Of a DNA stretch of 64,000 nt, positions 26,024 to 34,047 are shown in pieces. The position numbers were made by a program, and so were the translations under genes. The stretch is from the NCBI RefSeq assembly GCF_022134585.1, contig NZ_JAKNCT010000004.1, forward strand, positions 124,001 through 188,000. Reading direction: 5' to 3'. The number at the start of each line of letters is the position of its first letter. The stretch's first letter is position 1. Origin of the DNA: Mesosutterella porci. GTDB lineage: Bacteria; Pseudomonadota; Gammaproteobacteria; Burkholderiales; Burkholderiaceae_F. The notes under the pieces were generated by a model. It was not told the DNA's origin, searched no databases, and saw only the letters and a program-made list of their open reading frames with translations.

Positions 26024-26914
26024 ATGATGCAGGAAGGAAGCTGGGCGGTAAGCCCGCAGGACTGCCGCGGGCTCGGGCAGGGGGCGGCGCTCTCGCCGCT
26101 TGAGTCGCTTTCGGTAATCCGCGCCTCAGGCGCGGATGCGCTTGGATTTTTCGACCGGCTCTTCTGCAGCCGCATCTCCGACATTGGCGAGGGGGCGAAG
26201 CTCACCGGCTGGGCTGACGCCCAGGGGCGGCTGATCGCCGCCCCGCGGATCGTGCGCGAGGCTACCGAGAGCTTTCTTCTTCTCATTCCGCGCGGCCTCG
26301 CCCCGGCATTCCTGAAAAAAATACGTCTCTATGTCTTCCGTTCGAAGGTGAAGTTCGAGGATGTCACCGAAAGCCTCCGCGTTTCCGGCCTTGCCGGGGG
26401 CGGGGCCGCGCGGGTGCTCGAGGCGGCGGGGCTCTCGGTGCCCGAAAAGCCCTGGGAGGCCTCGCGTTCCGAGGGGCTCACCGCGGTGCGGGTGTCAGAC
26501 GCGGATCCCGGGCGGGTGCCGGCGTTTGAGGCCGCGTTCCCGCGAGTGATCGTCCTCGGGGAGCCTGGGGCGCTTTCGCGTCTTGACGCCCCGAAGGCCC
26601 CCGAGGGGCTGTGGTGGCTCGCCGACATCTCCTGCGGCTTGCCCATGGTCTTTGCGGCTACCTCGGGCCGCTTTCTCCCCCAGGCGGTGGGGCTTGAGAA
26701 ACTGGGCGGGGTCTCCTTCAACAAGGGCTGCTACCCGGGCCAGGAGGTGATCGCGCGGCTGCAGAACCATCCCGAGCGCCTGAAGCGCCAGCCTGAAATC
26801 CTCTGCTCGCATGAGCCGCTGCCGGGCGCCGGGGGCGAATGCCCGGGCGGCACCGTGGTCGAGTCGGTGAGCGCGGGCGAGGCTTTCTACGCCCTCATCG
26901 AAAAGCAGCGCTGA
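26024..26914 (+). CDS. ygfZ: YgfZ/GcvT-domain folate-binding Fe-S protein
   Basis: 296 aa. The YgfZ signature KGCYPGQEVIARLQ (consensus K-G-C-[FY]-x-G-Q-E) is intact near residue 228. The N-terminal half has the folate-binding GcvT-like fold (IRASGADALGFFDRLFCSRI). YgfZ helps maintain and repair Fe-S clusters, for example for MiaB, using tetrahydrofolate. The start at ATG 26024 (or 26027) follows AAGGAG at 26008-26013; the open frame upstream runs into the ATPase remnant and is not part of this gene. The C-terminal barrel is short compared with E. coli YgfZ (326 aa). Confidence 0.85.
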   Translation: MMQEGSWAVSPQDCRGLGQGAALSPLESLSVIRASGADALGFFDRLFCSRISDIGEGAKLTGWADAQGRLIAAPRIVREATESFLLLIPRGLAPAFLKKIRLYVFRSKVKFEDVTESLRVSGLAGGGAARVLEAAGLSVPEKPWEASRSEGLTAVRVSDADPGRVPAFEAAFPRVIVLGEPGALSRLDAPKAPEGLWWLADISCGLPMVFAATSGRFLPQAVGLEKLGGVSFNKGCYPGQEVIARLQNHPERLKRQPEILCSHEPLPGAGGECPGGTVVESVSAGEAFYALIEKQR

Positions 26915-27068
26915 ACCCCCCAGGCCCCGGGCTCCGGTCTTGAAGGCCCCGTTACCCAGAGGGAGTTAAGACTTCGGCGGGTGAAGGGGCCGCCCCGGCG
27001 GCCTAAAAGACTAAGGCACAGTCCTCATTGCCGCGGGAAGCATTAGTTTCTAAAATATTTCGTTACAA

Positions 27069-27252
27069 GGCAGAGGCGCGGGACTCATGAGTCGCGGCTT
27101 CCACACAAAGGGCTGAAGAGCCGGAAGCTGCCAAAGGGGGAACCGCCGAAGACCGAAGAAGCTGCTTCAGAGTTTTTCGGATCTGGGCCGCAGGAGAAGA
27201 TCCTGCGGACTGTCGCCCGCGGGACGGTCGTTCGCGCGGGCGGAGCGCTGCC
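27069..27252 (+). promoter_or_regulatory. Lysine riboswitch (L box) aptamer
   Basis: All conserved elements of the lysine aptamer are present in order: P1 GGCAG (27069-27073) with CTGCC (27248-27252); AGGCGCG directly after P1; the GAGT turn at 27090; P2 CGGCTTCC/GGAAGCTG; GCCGAAG (27145-27151); P3 CCGAA/TTCGG; CTGGG; P4, a perfect CCGCAGGA/TCCTGCGG hairpin (27188-27208); ACTGTC; P5 GCCCGC/GCGGGC; and GGAG before the P1 3' strand. Length (184 nt) and order match the known class. It precedes an NhaC-family transporter by about 160 bases, the predicted LysW-type arrangement. Lysine-dependent repression is expected. Confidence 0.95.
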
Positions 27253-27278
27253 GGTTACTCTCGCGCTTTTTCTTTTTT
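27244..27278 (+). terminator. Probable expression platform of the lysine riboswitch
   Basis: AGCGC (27244-27248) can pair with GCGCT (27263-27267), followed by TTTTCTTTTTT. The 5' strand overlaps the end of P1, so aptamer folding and this hairpin are linked. A second weaker AAAAGGC/GCCTTTT hairpin lies at 27313-27347. Which one is the real switch is unresolved. Confidence 0.55.
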
Positions 27279-27414
27279 CGAAGAACATTCTTTTCGTTCG
27301 CCCCGAAGGGGAAAAAGGCTGAGTTCCCGGTTGGGTTCTGGCCTTTTCGTCTCCTTCCTCCTTTTTTCAAGCAGCACCGGAGGCGGGTGGGTTTTCTTAA
27401 ACGGAAAGAATGAA

Positions 27415-28839
27415 GTGAAATCAGAACATACCATCGTGAAGCCCTGGCAGGCCCTTTCAATGCTTGTCGTGGGCGTCCTCATCATTGTCTACGGCCTCAT
27501 GGGTCTCTCCGTGAACGTCCGCATCGTGCTTGCCGTGGACGGCGTTGTCATGTGCCTTATGGCGGTGCTTTTCGGCGTCCCGTACTCGAAGTTGCAGACG
27601 GGCATCAAGGACATCATCGCCTCGATGCTGATCGCAATGCTCATTCTGCTCGCCGTGGGCGTCCTGATCGGAAGCTGGATGGCCGCGGGCACCATCCCCG
27701 TCATGGTCTACTACGGCATGCAGGTGATCACTCCGGCGCTCTTCCTGCCGGTCGCCTGCATTCTGTGCACGCTGATGAGCACCTTCGCGGGCACCTCTTG
27801 GGGAACGCTCGCCACCGTGGGCGTCGCCTGCATGGGCGTCGCCTCCGGCCTGGGCGTCCCGATGGAGGCCGCCGCCGGCGCGGTCTGCGTGGGGGCGTTC
27901 TTCGGCGACAAGATCTCGCCCCTGAGCGACTCGACCGTGATCACGGCCACCGTTACGGACACCCCGCTCATGTCCGGGATCTGGCACGCGCTTCTCACCA
28001 CGGGGCCGGCCTACCTGATCAGCCTCGTCTTCTTCTTCATATACGGCAGCTCCTTCCAGAGCGGTGTGGCTGAAAGCGCAGTCTACGACGAGATCCTCAC
28101 GACTCTCGCACACACCTTCAACCTGTCGGTGATCACGCTGCTTCCGCTCGTGGTCGTGGTGGGGCTCATCGTCTGGAAGAAGCCCACGCTGCCCACGTTC
28201 GTGGCCGGCATTGCGGTGGCCGCGGTCCTCGCCATGATTCTTCAGGGCATGGACTTGAAGACCGTCCTCACCAGCCTCTACAGCGGCTACTCCGGGCATT
28301 CCGGGTCGGCCTTCGTTGACAAAATGCTCAACCGCGGCGGCTTCACCAGCATGCTGAGCACGATCGGGCTGCTGATGGCGGCGGGCATCTTCGGCGCGCC
28401 GTTGCGCACCGCGGGCGTGGCCGACGTGCTGCTCGACTTCGTGAAGCGCCTTGCTACGAGCCCCCGCGTGATGAGCTTTTCGATCATGTGCCTGCACGCG
28501 CTCTTTTTCCTCATCACGGGCGCCTACTACGTGAGCTATCCGGTGATCGGCACGATGACGAAGGATATGTTCTCGGAGTACGGGCTCGACCGCAAGAACC
28601 TGATGCGCATGATGCTCGACACCGGCACGGGGCTTGCTCCGCTCGTGCCTTGGTCGACGACCGGCTCCTACACGGCGGCGACTCTGGGTGTCGCGAACCT
28701 CGCGTTCCTGCCCTATGCGCCGATGCTCTGGCTGTCCATTGTCTTTTCGGCTTTCATCGCACTCACGGGCATCGGCTCGGCAAAGCTGCCCCGCCGTAGC
28801 GGGAATTCGCAGGCCGGGGCCGCTTCCGAGGCGAACTGA
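27415..28839 (+). CDS. NhaC-family transporter under lysine riboswitch control (probable lysine carrier)
   Basis: 474 aa from GTG 27415, preceded by GGAAAG with 6-base spacing; earlier in-frame codons overlap the riboswitch leader. About 12 membrane segments. NhaC hallmarks are GTSWGTLATVG and FFGDKISPLSDSTVITATVTDTPL, and near the end LVPWSTTGSYTAATLGV. NhaC proteins are Na+/H+ antiporters, but members downstream of L boxes have been proposed to carry lysine (LysW). The riboswitch here makes lysine or a lysine derivative the best guess. It is 18 bases upstream of an M20 peptidase gene. Confidence 0.88.
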   Translation: MKSEHTIVKPWQALSMLVVGVLIIVYGLMGLSVNVRIVLAVDGVVMCLMAVLFGVPYSKLQTGIKDIIASMLIAMLILLAVGVLIGSWMAAGTIPVMVYYGMQVITPALFLPVACILCTLMSTFAGTSWGTLATVGVACMGVASGLGVPMEAAAGAVCVGAFFGDKISPLSDSTVITATVTDTPLMSGIWHALLTTGPAYLISLVFFFIYGSSFQSGVAESAVYDEILTTLAHTFNLSVITLLPLVVVVGLIVWKKPTLPTFVAGIAVAAVLAMILQGMDLKTVLTSLYSGYSGHSGSAFVDKMLNRGGFTSMLSTIGLLMAAGIFGAPLRTAGVADVLLDFVKRLATSPRVMSFSIMCLHALFFLITGAYYVSYPVIGTMTKDMFSEYGLDRKNLMRMMLDTGTGLAPLVPWSTTGSYTAATLGVANLAFLPYAPMLWLSIVFSAFIALTGIGSAKLPRRSGNSQAGAASEAN

Positions 28840-28857
28840 CTCAGAGGGGAGAAAATC

Positions 28858-30012
28858 ATGGAAGAAGTTCTTCAGCGCTGGTACGACCTGATCAGCATCG
28901 ACTCCGTCATGGGCCACGAGGCTAAGGCCGCGGAGTATGTGAAGAAAACGCTCGAGTCCTTCGGGCTCATCGTGCATATGAGCTATTTCCCGGAAGACGA
29001 GAAGAACGAGCGCCCCTCGGTCTGGACGGTTCTCGACAGCGGAAGGCCCGGCCCGACGCTGCTTTTCATCGGCCACATCGATACGGTGGACGTGAACCGC
29101 GAGGCCTGGATGACCGATCCCTTCAAGCCTACGCTGATCGACGGGAAGGTCTACGGCCGCGGAGCCATGGACATGAAGGGAGGAGACGCCGCCATCCTCT
29201 CAACCATCGGCTACTTCAGCGCCCACCGCAGCGAGTTCGCAGGGAAGATCATGGCCTGCTTCGTCTCCGATGAGGAGGGGCTCTCGCAGGGCACCTACGA
29301 GCTCGTGCGAGAGAACGTGATCCATGCGGACCTCGCCTTGATGGCCGAGTGCCGCTATGACAACGTCGCAGTGGGCTTCCGCGGACGCTTCAGCTTCGAG
29401 GTGACGGTGAAGGGCAAGGCCGGCCACGCGAGCCGCTACCCGCAGGTGGGGGAGAACGCCCTCATCAGCGCGGGGAAGCTCGCCGCCGCGATCGAAGCGC
29501 TGCCCACGCTCTCGCACCCGAAGCTCAACCGCGGGACCTGGTGCGTCCGTTACTTGAGCGGCGGCAGCGCCGGGGCGCTTGTCGTCCCCGACAGCTGCTA
29601 CATGTTCGTCGACCGCTACGTGGTGCCCGGCGAGACCGCGGAGCTCTGTATCTCGCAGATCATGGAGGCGGCGAACGCCCTGGGCCTCGGCGGCAAGGTC
29701 TCCGTGCGGCTCAAGCCCCGCAAGAGCCCCTACATGCAGGCCTTCGCCATACCGGAAGACCACGTGCTCGTGCGGACCCTGCAGCGCCACTACCGCGATG
29801 TGACCGGGGTGGATTTGCCGGTAGCCTACGACCCCTCGGTGTGCGACTCCAACATTCTCGCGGTCTCGCTCGGCATTCCTGTGGTCACTTTCGGGCCCTC
29901 AGGCGGCAACATGCACGGCGACAACGAGTACGGGGTCCCCGAGCAGGTGACCAACGCGCTTGAGATCTACAAGCGCCTCACCCGCGATCTGCTCAAGCCC
30001 GGCGCGGCTTGA
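28858..30012 (+). CDS. M20-family metallopeptidase (ArgE/DapE-like)
   Basis: 384 aa zinc-dependent deacylase/peptidase. Metal site and catalytic motifs: LLFIGHIDTVDV (His and Asp), GRGAMDMKGG (bridging Asp), VSDEEG (catalytic Glu and ligand Glu), and the C-terminal GPSGGNMHGDNEYG with the last His ligand. The dimerisation domain begins at GFRGRFSFEVTVKGKAGHAS. GAGGGGAG precedes ATG 28858 and the gene is co-oriented 18 bases after the NhaC gene, so it should share lysine-riboswitch control. DapE-like, N-acyl-lysine deacylase or lysyl-dipeptidase roles are all possible; the leader argues for a lysine-related substrate. Confidence 0.85.
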   Translation: MEEVLQRWYDLISIDSVMGHEAKAAEYVKKTLESFGLIVHMSYFPEDEKNERPSVWTVLDSGRPGPTLLFIGHIDTVDVNREAWMTDPFKPTLIDGKVYGRGAMDMKGGDAAILSTIGYFSAHRSEFAGKIMACFVSDEEGLSQGTYELVRENVIHADLALMAECRYDNVAVGFRGRFSFEVTVKGKAGHASRYPQVGENALISAGKLAAAIEALPTLSHPKLNRGTWCVRYLSGGSAGALVVPDSCYMFVDRYVVPGETAELCISQIMEAANALGLGGKVSVRLKPRKSPYMQAFAIPEDHVLVRTLQRHYRDVTGVDLPVAYDPSVCDSNILAVSLGIPVVTFGPSGGNMHGDNEYGVPEQVTNALEIYKRLTRDLLKPGAA

Positions 30013-30143
30013 TTTGTTACAGCTGACAACAGGCTGTAACCATTCCGGGCCCAAACTTAAAATTCGTGACGGTTTCCTCCGCTCCGGACGGGTATGCTTG
30101 TGAGCACCGGGCTTCTCTCCGGGGCCCGGAAAAGGAGAATCAC

Positions 30144-30578
30144 ATGAACAGCATGGCAGGCAAGGCTGCTGCGGCAGCAGCCGCGCTCATGATCGGTGCG
30201 GCTCAGGCCGGTGCGGCCACCCAGGTCAATATTTCAATCGGCGACTCGGGCTATTGGGGCGCTATCCCGATGGTGAACGGCCTGCGGCCTGACGTCTGGA
30301 ACTCGACCCCGATCGTCGCGATCGGCGCGGCGATCGCCGGGACCTCGATCCTGTATCTCAACGTTCCGGAAGCCCAACGCCGCGACTGGAGGCACTACTG
30401 CAGCCGCTACGACGCCTGCGGCCGTCCGGTGCGTTTCGTGAAGAACGACTGGTACCGCCATCATTACGCCCCTGAATACCGCCGTCGGCATCCGGCCGCC
30501 ATGCCGCCTGCGCGCGATGCGAGGGGGCCGGCTCCGCAGCGCGGGGGTCCGGGAGACCGCCCGGACGGAAGGCGCTGA
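30144..30578 (+). CDS. Small secreted betaproteobacterial protein of unknown function
   Basis: 144 aa from ATG 30144 (AAAGGAG upstream). A signal peptide is likely (AAAAAAALMIGAAQAGA), followed by VNISIGDSGYWG. The core YLNVPEAQRRDWRHYCSRYDACGRPVRFVKNDWYRHHY carries two cysteines and many aromatics. This WxxxC-x5-ACGxPVxFVxxxWY pattern recurs in uncharacterised periplasmic proteins of Burkholderiales (from memory, not searched). The tail is arginine/proline/glycine-rich and disordered. Function unknown. Single gene with its own terminator. Confidence 0.75.
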   Translation: MNSMAGKAAAAAAALMIGAAQAGAATQVNISIGDSGYWGAIPMVNGLRPDVWNSTPIVAIGAAIAGTSILYLNVPEAQRRDWRHYCSRYDACGRPVRFVKNDWYRHHYAPEYRRRHPAAMPPARDARGPAPQRGGPGDRPDGRR

Positions 30579-30652
30579 AAGCTTTAAGGCTGCCTGAAGC
30601 TCGGGCTCCCGGTTTTCTGGTCTTCCAGGACTCCGGGAGGTTCGAGAAAATC

Positions 30653-30686
30653 AAGCATCGTGAACAATTCTCGATGCTTTTTTTTA
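30653..30686 (+). terminator. Terminator of the small secreted protein gene
   Basis: AAGCATCG (30653-30660) and CGATGCTT (30672-30679) followed by seven T. Clear rho-independent form. Confidence 0.92.
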
Positions 30687-30875
30687 CTCCCGGGCGGACC
30701 GTCTGCCGTGTGCCGGACGACAGAAGGATGTCCTCTGAGAGCCGCATTTCTGTACAGGCTTTTCACGCTGTATTAATGAGAGGGTCAGCCCCTGTGGCGG
30801 AGCATTACTCAGCGGCCATCCGCCATGAAACCTTCATTGGAAAACAAAAGGGCGCCCTTATTTCTTAAATGCCTT

Positions 30876-30917
30876 TAATTACCAATGCTTGACTCATTGA
30901 AATCCGGTAATTACCCT
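30876..30917 (+). promoter_or_regulatory. Promoter with flanking inverted repeat ahead of the glycan genes
   Basis: TTGACT (30889-30894) as -35 and TACCCT (30912-30917) as -10 with 17-base spacing. The -35 is bracketed by TAATTACC (30876-30883) and GGTAATTA (30906-30913), a perfect 8-bp inverted repeat that looks like a repressor operator. The remaining 30687-30875 and 30918-31002 hold no supported gene. Confidence 0.5.
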
Positions 30918-31002
30918 ATTTGCTGCCTGGATCGTTGATCATGCGCCTGATTGATTAATTTATGCTTGTGAATAATCTCTGCGGCTTCGGAGGAACAGGA
31001 TC

Positions 31003-32013
31003 GTGAAACAGTTTGAATCGTCGTTTTTTGATGTATCTCATTTTATTGCGTCAGAAAAAATATTTAATTATCTGCCAGCCGACGATGCCCGGGAGCAAAT
31101 TCACGTTTCTTATAACGTTAACGATGCGTATATTCCGTTTATGGGCGCCTCAATGGTTTCTGTCATAGAAAACAATAAGGGTGCGTCGCTTTCATTTCAC
31201 ATTTTTACAGACGGGTACAGCGATGGCAGTGAGGAAAACATTAGGAAAACAGCCCAGAAATTTCACTGCTGCTGCTATTTATATCGTGTGAATATGGAGC
31301 CGTTTAAGGATTTCCATATTAAGGTTTCACGTTTCTCACGTGTAACCTACGTCAGACTGTATATGCCGAAGGTATTGGGAAAATATGCAGACAGGTATAT
31401 TTATGCGGACTCCGATACCATGTGCATTTCTTCATTAAAGCCTCTGATGCACCTGGATATGAAAGGCTATGCCATAGCCGCGGCCGCTGATCGTCCTGAT
31501 TCCGTCAAATACAGATCTGAATATTTGAAGCTAAAGAATGGAAGATATTTCAACGATGGCATTATGCTAGTGGACTGTAAGCAGTGGGAGAAAGACCATA
31601 TTACGGAAAAAGCCTTTTCTTTCCAATGCGAACCGAAAGAGCGTTTTTTAGGGCAAAGCCAGGATATACTGAATTTGGTTTTTGACGGAAATCTTTATTT
31701 TCTGCCGCATGCCTATAATATAACGGACGGCGGAGATGATTATGATACTGACCAGGGAGTGTTTATTCACTGGGCCGGAAGAAGAAAGCCGTGGAACATG
31801 GTCCTGACGCCCTTCGATGCCCAATGGCGCAAATATAATGCTTTATCGCCCTGGCCCACTGTTACGAATATTCTGCCGATTAAAAAACCTGAAAATTATC
31901 ATGATTTCCAACAGTGGGGACGATATCAGAAAAAGCATGGAAATCTGGCGGGATATTTTAAGGGGATATTTTGGTATTCGTGGCTGCGGATGCGCTATAA
32001 ACTGCATCTTTAA
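31003..32013 (+). CDS. Glycosyltransferase family 8 (LPS glucosyl/galactosyltransferase-like)
   Basis: 336 aa retaining GT-A enzyme. Motifs: VSYNVNDAYIPFMGASMVSVI at the start of the nucleotide-sugar fold, the metal-binding DxD in YIYADSDTMC, FNDGIMLVDCKQW, and HWAGRRKPW near the end. These match the WaaI/WaaJ (RfaI/RfaJ) group that extends the LPS outer core from UDP-sugars. GTG 31003 is used as start after GGAGGA (30989-30994). The gene is visibly AT-richer than its neighbours, with many ATA, AAA and TTT codons, so horizontal acquisition is likely. The next gene supplies a possible sugar donor. Confidence 0.88.
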   Translation: MKQFESSFFDVSHFIASEKIFNYLPADDAREQIHVSYNVNDAYIPFMGASMVSVIENNKGASLSFHIFTDGYSDGSEENIRKTAQKFHCCCYLYRVNMEPFKDFHIKVSRFSRVTYVRLYMPKVLGKYADRYIYADSDTMCISSLKPLMHLDMKGYAIAAAADRPDSVKYRSEYLKLKNGRYFNDGIMLVDCKQWEKDHITEKAFSFQCEPKERFLGQSQDILNLVFDGNLYFLPHAYNITDGGDDYDTDQGVFIHWAGRRKPWNMVLTPFDAQWRKYNALSPWPTVTNILPIKKPENYHDFQQWGRYQKKHGNLAGYFKGIFWYSWLRMRYKLHL

Positions 32014-32184
32014 ACGATTCGGCTGCCGCAATAGGGATTTACGGATCGCTGTAAAATCTAAAGGGCCGTGCTTCGGCGATTATTTCTAATCAGCCAGGCT
32101 GAAGAATCAGGCGAAGCCAATTAGAAAGCATATGCGCGGGCTGTTTTTTCCCGTGCCTGAAACAAAGACAGGGTGCCGACTGTT

Positions 32185-33186
32185 ATGGCAGATTTCAAAG
32201 CGTTTGACAAAACAAGCAAAGTATTGATAACCGGGGCGGCCGGTTTTATTGGCTTTCATCTGGCCAGGCGGCTGCTGTCGCTGGGGGCCTCTGTCCTTGG
32301 ATTTGACAACCTCAATGATTACTATGATGTTTCTTTAAAGGAAAGCCGCCTGGCTATTCTTGGCCGGTTTCCGCGATTCACCTTTGTCAAAGGTGATTTG
32401 GCCGATGAAAAAGCCGTGATGGGATTGTTTGAGTCCTTTCATCCGGATATCGTTGTGAATCTGGCGGCCCAGGCCGGGGTGCGTTACAGCATCGACCATC
32501 CCCGTTCTTATATTGATTCCAATATTGTGGGTTTTTTCAATATCCTTGAAGCCTGCCGCCGACATAAAGTCGCGCATCTGCTGTTCGCATCCAGCTCGTC
32601 TGTGTATGGCAATCAGCAGAAAACGCCTTTTTCAACGGCCGACAATGTGGATCATCCCATCAGTCTCTATGCGGCGACCAAGAAGTCTGACGAGCTGATG
32701 GCTTATGCCTACAGTCATCTGTACGGGATTCCGGCAACGGGACTGCGTTTCTTTACGGTTTATGGGCCCTTTGGCCGCCCGGACATGGCCTATTTCAAGT
32801 TTGCCAATAAAATCCGCAGGGGAGAAGCGATCCAGATCTACAACCACGGGGATATGTACCGGGATTTTACCTACGTGGACGACATCGTTACCGGCATTGA
32901 ACACATGCTGTGCAATCCGCCCAGGAAAAATGAACTGGGCGACGCTTATAAAGTCTATAACATTGGCAACCATCAGCCAGAACAGCTGATGCATTTCATC
33001 GAAGTCCTGGAACAGGCCCTGGGGAAAAAAGCCAAAAAGGAATATCTGCCCATGCAGCCCGGCGATGTGTACCAGACCTATGCCGATGTCAGCGAGCTGC
33101 AGCGCGATTTTGACTTTAAGCCGGAAACGACCATTGAAGAAGGGCTGGGGAAATTCGCCCAATGGTATAAAACTTACTATAAATAA
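32185..33186 (+). CDS. UDP-glucuronate 4-epimerase (extended SDR)
   Basis: 333 aa from ATG 32185; a GTG at 32173 is the alternative start. Rossmann motif GAAGFIG, FDNLNDYYDVSLKESRL (typical of UDP-glucuronate rather than UDP-glucose epimerases), catalytic SSSSVYG and YAATK (Tyr-x3-Lys), and DFTYVDDIV. It interconverts UDP-glucuronate and UDP-galacturonate for capsule or LPS. Base composition is intermediate, lower in GC than the flanking operons. It lies 171 bases after the GT8 gene in the same direction; together they look like a surface-glycan insert. Confidence 0.9.
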   Translation: MADFKAFDKTSKVLITGAAGFIGFHLARRLLSLGASVLGFDNLNDYYDVSLKESRLAILGRFPRFTFVKGDLADEKAVMGLFESFHPDIVVNLAAQAGVRYSIDHPRSYIDSNIVGFFNILEACRRHKVAHLLFASSSSVYGNQQKTPFSTADNVDHPISLYAATKKSDELMAYAYSHLYGIPATGLRFFTVYGPFGRPDMAYFKFANKIRRGEAIQIYNHGDMYRDFTYVDDIVTGIEHMLCNPPRKNELGDAYKVYNIGNHQPEQLMHFIEVLEQALGKKAKKEYLPMQPGDVYQTYADVSELQRDFDFKPETTIEEGLGKFAQWYKTYYK

Positions 33187-33241
33187 CAGAGGCGTGGGTT
33201 TCCTGAAAGCGGATTGGCTGCTTTTGCCTCTTGTCCCTTAA

Positions 33242-33290
33242 AAAGTCTGCCCCGTTTAAGTTGATAAAACGGAAAAAGGCGGACTCTTTT
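33242..33290 (+). terminator. Terminator after the glycan genes
   Basis: AAGTCTGCC (33243-33251) with GGCGGACT (33278-33285), an inner CCGTTT/AAACGG pairing, and a following CTTTTCT. Imperfect but well placed. Confidence 0.65.
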
Positions 33291-33448
33291 CTCTTGACGC
33301 TGAATTCAGCAGTCTGTCGCCACCTTGTTCCTTGCAGAGGCGGGCTGCCTCTGCGCCGGGCAACATATTGGGCGGCAGACTAAGCCCTCTTTTTAGGGGA
33401 TTCTTATTCTGCCGCCCCAAAACTGCAGCGTGTTTGCAATTCCGGCCG

Positions 33449-33478
33449 CTTTTCCCGGGGTTCAGCCCCCGGGAAAAG
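33449..33478 (-). terminator. Leftward terminator of ahpC
   Basis: CTTTTCCCGGGG (33449-33460) and CCCCGGGAAAAG (33467-33478) form a perfect 12-bp stem just past the ahpC stop. The T-run lies within the stem end. Confidence 0.75.
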
Positions 33479-33483
33479 AGCGA

Positions 33484-34047
33484 TCAGATCTTTCCGACGA
33501 GATCAATGCCGGGCTTCAGGGTCTTCTTGCCGGGCTTCCAGCGGGCGGGACAGGCGAGGTCGCCGTGCTCGCGCACATACTGCAGGGCTTCGACCTGGCG
33601 CAGCAGTTCCTCGGCGTTGCGGCCGATGTTGCCGTCCACCACTTCGTAGGCCTTGATGCGGCCGTCGGGGTCCACGACAAAGGTGCCGCGCTCGGCCTGG
33701 CCCGCCTTTTCAATGAGCACGCCGAAGTCGCGGGAAAGCTCATGGTTGCTGTCCGAGAGCATCGGGAAGCGCAGCGCGCGGATCGTCTCCGAGGCGTCGT
33801 GCCAGGCCTTGTGCACGAACTGGGAGTCGGTCGACACGGAGAAAACTTCGCAACCGATCTTCTTGAAGGCCTCGTACTGGTCGTTCAGGTCGGAGAGCTC
33901 GGTCGGGCACACGAAAGTAAAGTCCGCGGGATAGAACATGAAGACGGACCACTTGCCGAGAATGTCCTTCTTGCTCACGGTGATGAACTTGTCGGCCTGG
34001 TAGGCGGAGGCGGTGAAGTCGGCAACTTCCTTGTTGATGAGAGACAT
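33484..34047 (-). CDS. ahpC: Alkyl hydroperoxide reductase subunit C (2-Cys peroxiredoxin)
   Basis: 187 aa, AhpC/Prx1 family, reduces H2O2 and organic peroxides. The peroxidatic C47 lies in FYPADFTFVCPTE and the resolving C166 in DLACPARW. The reductase partner AhpF is not within the window, so the electron donor is unknown. A leftward transcript ends at the 33449 hairpin. The AT-rich region at 34100-34145 should contain the promoter; it includes AAAATCATTCTC, a weak Fur-like half-site on the minus strand. Confidence 0.95.
   Translation of the reverse strand: MSLINKEVADFTASAYQADKFITVSKKDILGKWSVFMFYPADFTFVCPTELSDLNDQYEAFKKIGCEVFSVSTDSQFVHKAWHDASETIRALRFPMLSDSNHELSRDFGVLIEKAGQAERGTFVVDPDGRIKAYEVVDGNIGRNAEELLRQVEALQYVREHGDLACPARWKPGKKTLKPGIDLVGKI

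Noticed and set aside
25574-26914. A fused 446-aa protein joining the ATPase remnant and YgfZ
   Set aside because: The N-terminal 150 residues change frame relative to the remnant's conserved parts. YgfZ has its own ribosome-binding site and start at 26024.
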